Source of the DNA: Geodermatophilaceae bacterium URHA0031
GTDB taxonomy: Bacteria > Actinomycetota > Actinomycetes > Mycobacteriales > Geodermatophilaceae
Direction: 5' to 3'
DNA length: 64,000 bases
Assembly: GCA_000620205.1 (NCBI GenBank)
Contig: JHVP01000001.1
Location: forward strand, 124,001-188,000
Shown: piece by piece, positions 43,003 to 51,930 of the stretch
Position numbering within the stretch: position 1 is the first letter of the stretch
Layout of the letters: every line of letters begins with the position of its first letter
Translations under genes and position numbers: made by a program
Notes under the pieces: generated by a model
The model's input: only the letters and a program-made list of their open reading frames with translations
The model's database searches: none
Told to the model about the DNA's origin: nothing

Positions 43003-43098
43003 GATCTGCTCCCTTGTAGGACGTGCCTGTAGGACCTGCGGTCTGCCGTTGCCGACCGGGTGGATGTGGTCGTCATTCGACCGGGGGAACGGGTCCTG

Positions 43099-44088
43099 CT
43101 ACCTCTCGCGCGTCCTGACGGAGGAGAGGGTGACGGCGGCGATGATGATCAGCCCGGTGACCACCTGCTGCACGTAGGAGTTCACGCCGAGGATGTTGAG
43201 CCCGTTGCTCATCACGCCGATGATCGCGACGCCGACCATCGTCCCGACGAGGTTCGCCCGGCCCGACCGGATGACGGTCATGCCGAGGAACACCGCGGCC
43301 ACCGAGAACAGCAGGTTGTCGCTGCCCTGGACGGCGCTCGCGCTGCCCAGCCGGGCGGCCAGCAGGATCCCGCCGACCGCCGAGATGAGGCCGGCTGCGG
43401 TGAAGGCCAGCAGCCGGCCGCGCTGGACGTTGATCCCGGAGAGGCGGGAGACCTCGACGTTGCCGCCGATGGCGTACCACTTGCGGCCGGTCGTCGTGAA
43501 GCGCAGCAGCCCCCAGAGGACGACGGACAGGCCGATCGCGATGTACACCGGAACCGGGATGTTCAGCACCCTCCCCTGGCCGAGTGAGTCGAAGCCCGCC
43601 GGGAGGTCGAACAGGGTCGTCCCCTCGGTGACCAGGTAGGCGAGCCCGGTCACCGACGTCATCGTCGCCAGCGTCGCGACGAACGCGCTGAGGCCCACAT
43701 AGGCGACCAGGAAACCGTTGGCCAGACCCACGCCCAGCCCCACCACGAGCGCGACCAGGATCGCCGGCAGGGTCGACGTCCCGTCCAGCATCAGCGAGGC
43801 GGCCACCGAGCCGGCCAGGCTGGAGGTGGCGGCGAGGGAGAGGTCGAAGTCGCCGACGACCATGACCAGCGTCTGGGCCCCGGAGATGATCGCCAGGATC
43901 GACACCTGGAACAGGATGTTCCGCACGTTGGTGAACGTGAGGAACACGTCCGGGCGCATCGCGAAGAAGAACAGCACCAGCGCGATGAGCGCGATCGTCG
44001 TCCCGCCCTGCACGAGGAACTTCCCGATGGACGTGCGCTTCTGGACGGGGACCTCCGCCGCCGTCGGCGGAGTCGTCGTCGTGGTCAT
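43099..44088 (-). CDS. ABC transporter permease, ribose type (RbsC-like)
   Basis: Inner-membrane permease of 329 residues with eight to ten hydrophobic helices. It has the family block LVMVVGDFDLSLAATSSLAGSV early and VFLGMTVIRSGRANLVGTM near the end. Its start overlaps the ATPase stop (ATGA), so translation is coupled. It forms the membrane channel of the sugar importer together with the double ATPase and the lipoprotein that follow and precede it. Confidence 0.93.
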   Translation of the reverse strand: MTTTTTPPTAAEVPVQKRTSIGKFLVQGGTTIALIALVLFFFAMRPDVFLTFTNVRNILFQVSILAIISGAQTLVMVVGDFDLSLAATSSLAGSVAASLMLDGTSTLPAILVALVVGLGVGLANGFLVAYVGLSAFVATLATMTSVTGLAYLVTEGTTLFDLPAGFDSLGQGRVLNIPVPVYIAIGLSVVLWGLLRFTTTGRKWYAIGGNVEVSRLSGINVQRGRLLAFTAAGLISAVGGILLAARLGSASAVQGSDNLLFSVAAVFLGMTVIRSGRANLVGTMVGVAIIGVMSNGLNILGVNSYVQQVVTGLIIIAAVTLSSVRTRER

Positions 44089-45605
44089 GAGACTGCCTTC
44101 CCGTAGCAGTAGGCGAGCAGGAGTTCTTCGTCGGCGTCCTCGGACCGGGCCTCTCCCGAGATCCGGCCCTCGTGCATGATCAGGACCCGGTCGCTCATCC
44201 CGATGAGCTCGGGCAGCTCGGAGCTGACCGCGATCACGGTCGTGCCGGTGGCGGCGAGCCGCCGGATCAGCCGGTAGATCTCGGCCTTGGTGCCCACGTC
44301 GATCCCGCGGGTCGGCTCGTCCATCAGCAGGACGGCGGGGTTGCGGGCCAGCATCTTCGCCAGCACGACCTTCTGCTGGTTGCCTCCGGACAGTTCACCG
44401 ACCGGCTGGTGCGGGCTGCGCGCCTTCACCTGGAGGTCCGCCATCCCGCGCCGGGTGATGTCGGCGATGCGCCCACCGGAGACCATGCCCAGCGCGCTGA
44501 CCGTCGCGATGTTGGCCAGGGCGATGTTGTCCTGGATCGTCGCGCTGAGGATGACGCCCTGACTGCGCCGCTCCTCGGGGACCAGGGCCATGCCCGCGTC
44601 CAGGGTCCGAGCGACGCCGGCCGAGTGCGGCAGCCGGGTCTCCCCCACCGTGATCGTCCCGGAGACGTGCTTCTGGGCACCGGCGAGGATGCGGAGCAGT
44701 TCGCTGCGTCCCGACCCGGCGAGCCCGCCGATGCCGAGCACCTCACCGCGGTGCGCGGTGAAGGAGACGTCCTGGACGCGGCGACCGGAGAGCCCCTCGA
44801 CGGTGAGCGCAACCGTGGACGTGGCCGTCCCACGGTCCGGGAAGAGCTCACCGGGCGAGCGACCGACCATCGTGGAGATGACCTCGTCGATGGTCGAGTC
44901 CGCCACGTCCTTGGTGAGCACGGTCTCGCCGTTGCGCATGATCGTGATTCGGTCGCAGAGCTCGAAGACCTCCTCGAGCCGGTGCGACACGTAGACGATC
45001 GCCACACCGCTGGCGCGCAGCGAGCGGAGCACCGCGAACAGCTCGGTGATCTCGGTGTCGGTCAGCGACGCCGTCGGCTCGTCCAGGATGAGCACCTGAG
45101 CGTCGTTGGCGAGGGCCCGGGCGAAGGACACCATGGTCTGCTGGACGGGCGAGAGCTCGCCGGCCAGCTGCCGCAGCGGGATCTTCTGGTGCAGCTTGTC
45201 CAGTTGTTCCTGCGCCCGGCGGCGCAGCCGCGACCACTGCACGACGCCGCCGCGGCTGGGGGTCTGCTCACCGAGCAGGATGTTCTCCGCCACGCTGATC
45301 GTGGGGATGATGGACAGCTCCTGGTACAGCGCGACGATGCCGGCGTGGTGGGCCACCCGGACGTTGGCGAACTCCACCTCCTCCCCGCTGCGCAGGATCC
45401 GCCCCGAGTCGGGGGTGTGGACGCCGGTGAGCACCTTCACCAGCGTCGACTTCCCGGCGCCGTTCTCGCCGAGGAGCGCGTGGATCTCGCCGGGCCGCAC
45501 GGACAGCTGGGCGCCGTTGAGCGCGAACACCCCGTCGAAGTGCTTGGAGATCCCCACGGCCTCCAGCGCCGGCACCGTCCCGGTGGCTGCGAACGCGGTG
45601 CTCAT
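44085..45605 (-). CDS. Sugar ABC transporter ATP-binding protein (RbsA/MglA-like, two ATPase domains)
   Basis: Tandem ATPase of 506 residues. Domain 1 has Walker A GENGAGKST, signature LSPVQQTM and Walker B LILDEPTASL. Domain 2 has the usual degenerate loop GLAGSGRSE, signature LSGGNQQK and LLMDEPTRGID. The start at 45605 overlaps the upstream dehydrogenase stop (ATGA), and its own stop overlaps the permease. It powers uptake of a monosaccharide or polyol. Confidence 0.95.
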   Translation of the reverse strand: MSTAFAATGTVPALEAVGISKHFDGVFALNGAQLSVRPGEIHALLGENGAGKSTLVKVLTGVHTPDSGRILRSGEEVEFANVRVAHHAGIVALYQELSIIPTISVAENILLGEQTPSRGGVVQWSRLRRRAQEQLDKLHQKIPLRQLAGELSPVQQTMVSFARALANDAQVLILDEPTASLTDTEITELFAVLRSLRASGVAIVYVSHRLEEVFELCDRITIMRNGETVLTKDVADSTIDEVISTMVGRSPGELFPDRGTATSTVALTVEGLSGRRVQDVSFTAHRGEVLGIGGLAGSGRSELLRILAGAQKHVSGTITVGETRLPHSAGVARTLDAGMALVPEERRSQGVILSATIQDNIALANIATVSALGMVSGGRIADITRRGMADLQVKARSPHQPVGELSGGNQQKVVLAKMLARNPAVLLMDEPTRGIDVGTKAEIYRLIRRLAATGTTVIAVSSELPELIGMSDRVLIMHEGRISGEARSEDADEELLLAYCYGKAVS

Positions 45606-46669
45606 GCCGCGGGCCCCTCGTCCGCGACGTCGTTGCAGCGGATGAGGACCTTGGGGTGTCGGCCGCTGACGTGCGCGGCGAACGCCTCCACGGCCTCGTC
45701 CAACGGGAAGTCCGTGCCGGTCAGCGCGTCCAGGTCGAGCAGCGGCAGCAGCTGGACCGCCCGCGGGAAGGCGTAGGGCGACACGAAGACCCCAGTGAGG
45801 GTGAGCTCCTTGAGGTAGAGGAAGTCCGAGAGGTTCAGCGGCATCTCGAAGTCGTGCGGGTACATCGCCCCGTACACGACGGTGCCGCCCTTCGCCGCCA
45901 GGTCGAGCAGCCCGCGCACCGCGCGCGGCGAGCCCGACGCGTCGATGACGACGTCGTACCCGCGACCGCCGGTGATCTCGGCCGTCCGCGCTTCCTGGTC
46001 CTCGGTGAGCGGGTCGATCACGTGCTCGGCACCGGCGGCCAGCGCCATCTCCCGGCGGTCGGCGATCGGCTCGATGAGGGTCAGCGAGGTCGCACCGTGC
46101 AGCCGCATGACCTGCAGCACCAGCTGCCCGATCGGACCGCCACCGCAGATCGCCACCCGGTCTCCGACGCGCAGACGCGCCTTGTCCGCGATCCGGACGG
46201 CGACGGAGGTGGGCTCGAGCAGCGCACCTTGGCGGAGGCTGACGGAGTCGGGCAGCTTGTACACCTGGGACTCGTGCCAGGTGACCGTCTCGGCCATGCC
46301 GGGGCGGTTGTAGTCCTGGATGAACTCGCAGAACTGCTGGCGTCCGTCCCGGCACGGCCCGCAGCTCCCGCAGAACCGCAGGAAGTTCCCGGCGATCCGG
46401 TCGCCGACGCGGATCCCGGTGCGCACCCCGTCACCCACCGCCTCCACGACGCCGGACAGCTCGTGGCCGAGACCGATCGGCACGTCGGTGCCGAAGAACC
46501 CCTCGGCCAGGTGCGGGTCGGACCCGCAGATCGCCGAGTAGGCGACGCGGATCCGGACGTCCTCCGGCCCGAGCGGCTGCTCGGGCATCTCGACGATGCC
46601 GATCCGGCCCCGAGCGGACTCGTCCGGGTCGCGCAGGCTGCCGATCTTGGTGACCGCGACTGTCCTCAT
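45602..46669 (-). CDS. Zinc-dependent polyol/sugar dehydrogenase
   Basis: Medium-chain dehydrogenase of 355 residues. Catalytic zinc motifs are YSAICGSDPH and GLGHELSG. The four structural cysteines lie in FCGSCGPCRDGRQQFC. The NAD motif is ICGGGPIGQL. It resembles sorbitol/L-idonate/threonine dehydrogenases and would oxidise a secondary alcohol of a polyol or sugar. It links the transketolase genes to the transporter genes, 22 nt from the former and overlapping the latter. Confidence 0.9.
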   Translation of the reverse strand: MRTVAVTKIGSLRDPDESARGRIGIVEMPEQPLGPEDVRIRVAYSAICGSDPHLAEGFFGTDVPIGLGHELSGVVEAVGDGVRTGIRVGDRIAGNFLRFCGSCGPCRDGRQQFCEFIQDYNRPGMAETVTWHESQVYKLPDSVSLRQGALLEPTSVAVRIADKARLRVGDRVAICGGGPIGQLVLQVMRLHGATSLTLIEPIADRREMALAAGAEHVIDPLTEDQEARTAEITGGRGYDVVIDASGSPRAVRGLLDLAAKGGTVVYGAMYPHDFEMPLNLSDFLYLKELTLTGVFVSPYAFPRAVQLLPLLDLDALTGTDFPLDEAVEAFAAHVSGRHPKVLIRCNDVADEGPAA

Positions 46670-46691
46670 CTGTCTCTCCGTCCGGCGCTCG

Positions 46692-47672
46692 TCAGTGGGA
46701 GGAGGCCCAGGAGGGGTGTGCGATCACCCGGCGGGTGGCCGCGACCGTCGCCGCGAGGCCGTAGCCGTGCTTGTCGCGCAGCTCCTCGTCGTCGCCGAAG
46801 CCCGCGTACACCTGGGGGATGCCGAGCCGCTCGAAGGCGTTGAGCCGGATCCCGCGGTCGGCGACGACGTCGGCGATGCGGGTGGCCAGACCGCCGTAGG
46901 CGAGGTGGTCCTCGAGGACGACGAAGCGGCCACCGGTCTCGTCGGCGCACTGGGCGATCAGCGCCTCGTCGATCGGCTTCAGGGTGAACATGTCGACCAC
47001 CCGCACCGACCGGCCGTCCGCGGCGAGGTCCTCGGCCGCCTGGAGCGCCTGGGCCACCGTCGTCCCGTGCGTGAAGATCGTGGCGTCGGTGCCGTCGCGG
47101 GCGATGATGCCCTTGCCGATCCGCACGTCGTGCTGGCCCTCCTCGTAGAGGACCTTGTCCTTCTTGCCGACAGCGAGCCGGATGTAGATCGGTCCCGGGA
47201 GGGTCATCGACTGGCGCAGGACCTCGCCCACCATCAGCGGGTCACCGACCGAGGTGACGGTCATGTTCGTGAGGGCGCACATCAGCGCGAGGTCCTCGAC
47301 CGCGTAGTGCGTCGACCCGCCGTTGCCGACCAGCCCGCCGTGCGTCCCGATGATCTTGACCGGCAGGTTGGGGTAGCAGACGTCCGTGCGGATCTGCTCC
47401 AGCGCCCGCATGCTCAGGAAGGGCAGCATGCCGGAGACGACCGGGATGTTCCCGTCGTAGGCGAGGCCGGCGGCGATGCCGACGCAGACCTGCTCCGCGA
47501 GGCCGACGTCGACGAAGCGGTCCGGGAACGTCTCCTGGAACTCCACCAGCGTCGCGCCGATGTCCGGGGTGAGCACCCACAGGTTGTCGTGCGTCTTGCC
47601 GAGCTCCGCGAGGGTCGTCCCGATCACCGACCGGGCCGACAGCATCTCGCCGAACGTGAACGTGACCGGCAT
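46692..47672 (-). CDS. Transketolase, C-terminal subunit
   Basis: Protein of 326 residues corresponding to the pyrimidine-binding and C-terminal domains of transketolase. The catalytic glutamate lies in FVDVGLAEQVCVGIAAGLA, with GTHGGLVGNGGSTHYAVEDLA (the substrate-phosphate region in full-length enzymes) and FTHGTTVAQAL following. It works only with the TPP/Mg subunit encoded upstream; their codons overlap as TGATG. Split transketolases occur in specialised sugar pathways such as apiose or sulfoquinovose breakdown. This one probably moves a two-carbon unit from a ketose. Confidence 0.92.
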   Translation of the reverse strand: MPVTFTFGEMLSARSVIGTTLAELGKTHDNLWVLTPDIGATLVEFQETFPDRFVDVGLAEQVCVGIAAGLAYDGNIPVVSGMLPFLSMRALEQIRTDVCYPNLPVKIIGTHGGLVGNGGSTHYAVEDLALMCALTNMTVTSVGDPLMVGEVLRQSMTLPGPIYIRLAVGKKDKVLYEEGQHDVRIGKGIIARDGTDATIFTHGTTVAQALQAAEDLAADGRSVRVVDMFTLKPIDEALIAQCADETGGRFVVLEDHLAYGGLATRIADVVADRGIRLNAFERLGIPQVYAGFGDDEELRDKHGYGLAATVAATRRVIAHPSWASSH

Positions 47673-48550
47673 CAGACCGTCTCCTTCTGTCGCGACGCCT
47701 CGAGGGCGGCCAGTGCTCGCTGGAGGTCCTCGGCGCCGAGCGAGCCGGCGTGCCAGGCGAGGTTGCGCTCCATGAAGTCCACGCCCTTGCCCTTGACCGT
47801 CTCGCAGATGACCACCGTCGGGCGGTCGCTGTCGGGGGCGGGCAGGTCGTCGATGGCCTTCACGAGGGCGGCCATGTCGTGGCCGTCGATCTCCACGACG
47901 TCCCAGCCGAAGGCGCGCCACTTGTCGGGGTAGGGCTCGAAGGCGATGCGCTCCTCCGCGTGGCTGGTCATCAGCTGCCGGTTGCGGTCGACGAAGGCCA
48001 CCAGGTTGCCGAGTTCGTTGCTGCGGGCCGCCATGGCGGCCTCCCACACCGAGCCCTCGCCGGTCTCGCCGTCACCGAGCAGGCACACCACGCGGTGCGC
48101 ATCGCCGCGGTGCCGGCCGGAGAGCGCCATGCCCACCGCGATGGGGAGGCCGTGCCCGAGCGACCCGGTGGAGGCCTCGACGCCGGGGAGTTGCACCTTG
48201 CAGGGGTGCATGCCGTACGCGCTGTCGAGCTGCCCGTAGGTCTCGACGATCCCGTCGTAGGAGAAGAACCCGCGCATCGACATGGCGATGTACATGCACA
48301 CGGCCGCGTGGCCCTTGCTCAGCAGGAACCGGTCGCGGTGCGGGTTGCTGATGTCGTGCGGATCGACGTGCAGCCCGTAGTGGAACAGCGCGGTGAAGAT
48401 GTCCGCCGCCGACAGGTCCCCGCCGATGTGGACGGCGCCCTCGTAGGTACCGCAGAGGTGGAGCAGCTTGGATCGCAGTTCGAAGGCCCGCTCCTCCAGC
48501 TCCGCCACGGAGGGCCGCTCACCCTCCTGCCAGGAAACGTCGTCTCTCAT
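47672..48550 (-). CDS. Transketolase, N-terminal (TPP-binding) subunit
   Basis: Protein of 292 residues equal to the first half of transketolase. It has SKGHAAVCMYIAM, SLGHGLPIAVGMAL and the TPP/Mg motif GDGETGEGSVWEAAM...NR. ATG 48550 is chosen because AGGGG lies about 9 nt upstream; GTG 48559 has its ribosome site too close. It is the first gene of the leftward sugar operon, and its upstream region carries a CRP-type site and two operator-like repeats. With the next gene it forms a heteromeric transketolase. Confidence 0.92.
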   Translation of the reverse strand: MRDDVSWQEGERPSVAELEERAFELRSKLLHLCGTYEGAVHIGGDLSAADIFTALFHYGLHVDPHDISNPHRDRFLLSKGHAAVCMYIAMSMRGFFSYDGIVETYGQLDSAYGMHPCKVQLPGVEASTGSLGHGLPIAVGMALSGRHRGDAHRVVCLLGDGETGEGSVWEAAMAARSNELGNLVAFVDRNRQLMTSHAEERIAFEPYPDKWRAFGWDVVEIDGHDMAALVKAIDDLPAPDSDRPTVVICETVKGKGVDFMERNLAWHAGSLGAEDLQRALAALEASRQKETV

Positions 48551-48638
48551 CCGTAGCACCCCTCGTCGATGACGGTCAGATGTGGTCGAGCCGGACCTGC
48601 GCCCCGTGCTCGGATGTGACCGAGCAGGCGTCCCGAGA

Positions 48639-48654
48639 TGTGACCTGCATCACA
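48639..48654. promoter_or_regulatory. CRP/FNR-family binding site
   Basis: TGTGACCTGCATCACA is a perfect TGTGA-n6-TCACA palindrome, the classic site of cAMP-receptor-type regulators (Crp/GlxR). It lies 89 bp before the transketolase start and 186 bp before the aldehyde dehydrogenase start. A half site (TGTGA) occurs again at 48615. It suggests global carbon control of the sugar operon. Confidence 0.75.
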
Positions 48655-48667
48655 GTAACACCCGTTT

Positions 48668-48681
48668 GTTTACTTGTGAAC
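48668..48681. promoter_or_regulatory. Operator-like inverted repeat, copy 1
   Basis: GTTTACTTGTGAAC is an imperfect dyad that agrees with the copy at 48713 at 11 of 14 positions. It is a likely site for a local repressor of the divergent sugar and aldehyde-dehydrogenase units. Confidence 0.55.
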
Positions 48682-48712
48682 GGTGTGGTGGAGGCCACAC
48701 TAGCGAGGTAGG

Positions 48713-48726
48713 GTTTAGATGTAAAC
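48713..48726. promoter_or_regulatory. Operator-like inverted repeat, copy 2
   Basis: GTTTAGATGTAAAC has perfect GTTTA/TAAAC arms around GATG. Its centre is 45 bp from copy 1, a spacing of roughly four helical turns, as expected for two dimers on one face. The regulator is unknown; the MarR gene downstream is a candidate, and a LacI or GntR encoded elsewhere is equally possible. Confidence 0.6.
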
Positions 48727-48839
48727 ACCCTGATCCGGACTGCCCGAGGAGGCACGGGACCCGGGTGTCTGGACCCCGGGACCGCGGGGACGGTCCCGGT
48801 CGCTGACCTGCAACGGACGCACAGAGAGGTGGGATCCGC

Positions 48840-50339
48840 ATGACGGACACGCTCAGCACGACGGCCCCGGTGAGGACAGGGCTCTACATCGGTGGGCAGG
48901 AACGGTCCACCAGCGACGTGCTGGAGGTCGTCGACCCGGCCCGGCCCGGCGTGGTCGTCGGCACGGCCGCGGCCGCGTCGACGCAGGACGTGGCCGACGC
49001 GGTCGCCGCCGCGAAGGCGGCCTTCCCCGCGTGGTCGGCGCTGTCGGCGGCCGAGCGGGCCGCGCAGATGGACGCCGCGATCGAGGGGATCGCCGACGAG
49101 CGTGACGAGGACGCCCGGGTGCTCTCGCTGGAGAACGGCAAGATCGTCCACGAGGCGTGGGTGGACGCGCTGGTCTTCGAGATCCGCTGGCAGCTGGCGC
49201 TGTCCCTGGCCGATGAGGTCGAGGCCACCAAGGTGCTGCCCCCGGCGCCGGGGATCGCCGTGCAGACCACCGTGGCCTACCAGCCGATCGGCGTGGTCAC
49301 CGTCATCGTGCCGTTCAACTGGCCGATCGCGATCCTCGCCGCCGCCCTCCCGCACGCCCTGCTGGCCGGCAATACCGCGATCGTCAAGCCCCCGCCGTCC
49401 ACGCCCCTGGCGACCACCCGGCTGGTGCAGCGGGTCGCGCAGGAGCTGCCCCCGGGCGTGCTGAACGTGGTGACCGGCCGGGACAGCGAGATGGCCGGGC
49501 TGATCGACAACACCGACATCGCCAAGGTCTGCTTCACCGGCAGCGTCAACGGCGGGAAGAAGATCATGGAGATGGCCTCCCGCAGCCTGACCCGGGTCAC
49601 CCTGGAACTCGGCGGCAACGACCCCGCGATCATCCGCGCCGACGCCGTCCTCGACGACGACCACCTCGACCGGCTCTTCGGCGCCGTCTACGACACCACC
49701 GGCCAGATCTGCATGAACGCCAAACGCCTCTACGTACACCGCTCCCGGATCGACGAGCTCGTCGCGGGGCTGACCGCGCGGCTGGAGAAGGTCGTCCTCG
49801 GTCACGGCCTGGCCGAGGGCACCACCATGGGCCCGCTGCACCAGCCCGCCCAGAAGGCGTTCGTGACCGAGATCATCGAGGAGGCCAGGGCCTCCGGCGC
49901 CACCGTGCTGGAGTTCGGTGACCTGCCCGAGGGCGAACTCGCCGACGGCAACTTCCTGCGCCCGGCCGTCGTCATCGACCCCGACCCGAGCCTGCGGGTC
50001 GTCACCCAGGAACAGTTCGGCCCGGTCATCCCGGTCATCCCCTACGACGACGACGCCGAGGCGGTGCAGATGGCCAACGACACCTGGGCCGGCCTCGGTG
50101 CCTCGGTCTGGACCGCCGACGCCGACACCGCCACCCGCCTGGGCGGCCAGCTCCAGTGCGGCTACGTGTGGGTCAACGACCACGGCGCCAACCGGCTGGA
50201 CCTGCGCGCTCCCTTCGGCGGCATGAAGCACTCCGGCATGGGCCGCGAGCAGGGCATCGAAGGCGTCCGCGCGTTCCAGGACACCCGCTCCATCGCCCAC
50301 ACCGCCGACGAGACCCAGCAGGCCGGCGCCGCATCCTGA
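48840..50339 (+). CDS. Aldehyde dehydrogenase family protein
   Basis: NAD(P)-dependent ALDH of 499 residues. Motifs: PFNWPIAILAAALPHALLAGN (cofactor entry), FTGSVNGGKKI, the general-base Glu in LELGGNDP, and the catalytic Cys in TGQICMNAKR. The C-terminal PFGGMKHSGMGREQG is present. It would oxidise an aldehyde to an acid. It is divergent from the transketolase/dehydrogenase operon with shared operators, so a short aldehyde made by transketolase (for example glycolaldehyde) is a sensible substrate; that is inferred. A strong hairpin follows. Confidence 0.93.
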   Translation: MTDTLSTTAPVRTGLYIGGQERSTSDVLEVVDPARPGVVVGTAAAASTQDVADAVAAAKAAFPAWSALSAAERAAQMDAAIEGIADERDEDARVLSLENGKIVHEAWVDALVFEIRWQLALSLADEVEATKVLPPAPGIAVQTTVAYQPIGVVTVIVPFNWPIAILAAALPHALLAGNTAIVKPPPSTPLATTRLVQRVAQELPPGVLNVVTGRDSEMAGLIDNTDIAKVCFTGSVNGGKKIMEMASRSLTRVTLELGGNDPAIIRADAVLDDDHLDRLFGAVYDTTGQICMNAKRLYVHRSRIDELVAGLTARLEKVVLGHGLAEGTTMGPLHQPAQKAFVTEIIEEARASGATVLEFGDLPEGELADGNFLRPAVVIDPDPSLRVVTQEQFGPVIPVIPYDDDAEAVQMANDTWAGLGASVWTADADTATRLGGQLQCGYVWVNDHGANRLDLRAPFGGMKHSGMGREQGIEGVRAFQDTRSIAHTADETQQAGAAS

Positions 50340-50348
50340 CCCACCCGT

Positions 50349-50382
50349 CCGGGCCGGCGGGCCACCTCCCCCGCCGGCCCGG
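50349..50382 (+). terminator. Rho-independent-type hairpin after the aldehyde dehydrogenase
   Basis: A perfect 13-bp stem, CCGGGCCGGCGGG (50349-50361) with its complement at 50370-50382, and an 8-nt loop, 10 nt after the stop. No T-run follows, as is common in high-GC actinobacteria. Confidence 0.75.
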
Positions 50383-50473
50383 AGCCGGCCCTGGCTAGGC
50401 TTTCCGTACGCGCCGGATCCGCATCTGGCGAGGATGGGCCGCGCTCCGTGCCACCGTGATGAGGACCCAGACG

Positions 50474-50989
50474 ATGGAACTGCCGCCGGATGCCATCTCC
50501 GAACCCATGCCCGACGCGATCGACAGCAACGACTTCACGCCGCGCCTGATCTCCCTGCTGTCCAACAGCCTGGTGTGGCGCGAGTCGCGGATCCTCCGTG
50601 CCCGCTTCGGTCTGGGCACCAACGACTGGCGCGTCATCTCCGCGCTGGCCATCCGCCCGGGCGCGACGGCGAGCGAGATCTCCGAGTTCCTGGCCATGAA
50701 CAAGGCGATCATCTCCAAGAGCGTCGGGGTGCTCACCGAGCGCCGGCTCATCGTCCAGGTGGAGGACACCGGCCGGTCCCGTCAGTTGTTCCTGACGCCC
50801 GAGGGCGCCGCCATGCACGACGCCATGCTGCCGATCTCGCTGCGCGGGCAGGAGATCATCCTCGGCGACCTGACCGAGAGCGAGGTGGTGCAGCTGAACG
50901 GGCTGCTCCGCCGGCTCCTCGCCCGGGTCCCGGGGCTGCAGGTCGAGGAGTCGCTCGTCGAGGTCGAGGAGGACGCGGAGACGGCCTGA
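50474..50989 (+). CDS. MarR family transcriptional regulator
   Basis: Winged-helix regulator of about 171 residues. The DNA-binding part is WRVISALAIRPGATASEISEFL, AMNKAIISKSVGVLTERRLI, and the wing DTGRSRQLFLTPEG. ATG 50474 is favoured by GAGGA 8 nt upstream; the frame opens at GTG 50456. A TAGGCT box at 50395 could be its -10. MarR proteins respond to phenolics or stress. It may control the preceding aldehyde dehydrogenase and sugar genes or act elsewhere; no site for it is proven. Confidence 0.88.
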   Translation: MELPPDAISEPMPDAIDSNDFTPRLISLLSNSLVWRESRILRARFGLGTNDWRVISALAIRPGATASEISEFLAMNKAIISKSVGVLTERRLIVQVEDTGRSRQLFLTPEGAAMHDAMLPISLRGQEIILGDLTESEVVQLNGLLRRLLARVPGLQVEESLVEVEEDAETA

Positions 50990-51076
50990 GCCCGTGCCGG
51001 CGAGCGGACGAGCGTCCCCCGGACCCCCTCCGGGCTGGCGCGCGGGGTCGCCGACCGGTGTGCGATCTTCCTCGCC

Positions 51077-51928
51077 ATGGTGAACGTCCTCTCGATCCAG
51101 TCGCACGTGGCCTACGGGCACGCCGGCAACGCGTCGGCGGTCTTCCCGCTGCAGCGGCTGGGCGTCGAGGTCTGGCCGGTGCACACCGTGCAGTTCTCCA
51201 ACCACACCGGCTACGGCGCCTGGACCGGCCGGGTCTTCGACGGGCAGGCCGTCGAGGAGGTCGTGCAGGGCATCGAGGACCGCGGCGTGCTCGGCAGCTG
51301 TGACGCCGTCCTGTCCGGCTACCTGGGCTCGGCCGACATCGGGCACGCCGTGCTCGGCTCGGTCGGCAAGGTGCGCGCGGCCAACCCGGCCGCGGTGTGG
51401 TGCTGCGACCCGGTCATCGGCGACGTCGGGCGGGGGGTGTTCGTCCGGCCGGGCATCCCGGAGTTCCTCCGCGAGGTCGCCGTCCCGGCGGCGGACCTCG
51501 TGACGCCCAACCACTTCGAGCTGCAGCTGCTCTCCGGTGTCGAGACCGGCTCGCTGGCCTCGGTGAAGGAGGCGGTGGCCGGCGTGCAGGCGCTCGGGCC
51601 GCGGGTGGTGCTGACCACCTCGCTGGTCGCCGAGGACACCCCGGACGACGCCGTCGACCTGCTCGCGTCCGAGGGCGGCCGGCACTTCCGGGTGCGCACC
51701 CCGCGGCTGGACGTGTCGGTCAACGGCGCCGGTGACGCGATCGCCGCGCTGTTCCTCGCGCACTGGCTCGCCACCCGGTCCGCCGGGGAGGCGCTCGGCC
51801 GGGCCGCCGCGTCGGTGTTCGGGCTGCTGCGGCTGACCGCCGAGGCCCGGTCCCGCGAGATCCTGCTGGTCGCCGCGCAGGACGAGTACGCCACCCCCAC
51901 CCGCACCTTCGACGTCAACGAGGTCTGA
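51077..51928 (+). CDS. pdxY: Pyridoxal kinase
   Basis: Ribokinase-fold kinase of 283 residues phosphorylating pyridoxal in vitamin B6 salvage. N-terminal VLSIQSHVAYGHAGNASAVFPLQ and HTVQFSNHTGYG are the PdxY signature. CDPVIGDVGRGVFV and the anion-hole SVNGAGDAIAA complete the site. It is transcribed with the following heme-domain gene, 2 nt apart. Cytoplasmic. The start is ATG 51077; no strong ribosome site is visible. Confidence 0.94.
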   Translation: MVNVLSIQSHVAYGHAGNASAVFPLQRLGVEVWPVHTVQFSNHTGYGAWTGRVFDGQAVEEVVQGIEDRGVLGSCDAVLSGYLGSADIGHAVLGSVGKVRAANPAAVWCCDPVIGDVGRGVFVRPGIPEFLREVAVPAADLVTPNHFELQLLSGVETGSLASVKEAVAGVQALGPRVVLTTSLVAEDTPDDAVDLLASEGGRHFRVRTPRLDVSVNGAGDAIAALFLAHWLATRSAGEALGRAAASVFGLLRLTAEARSREILLVAAQDEYATPTRTFDVNEV

Positions 51929-51930
51929 CC

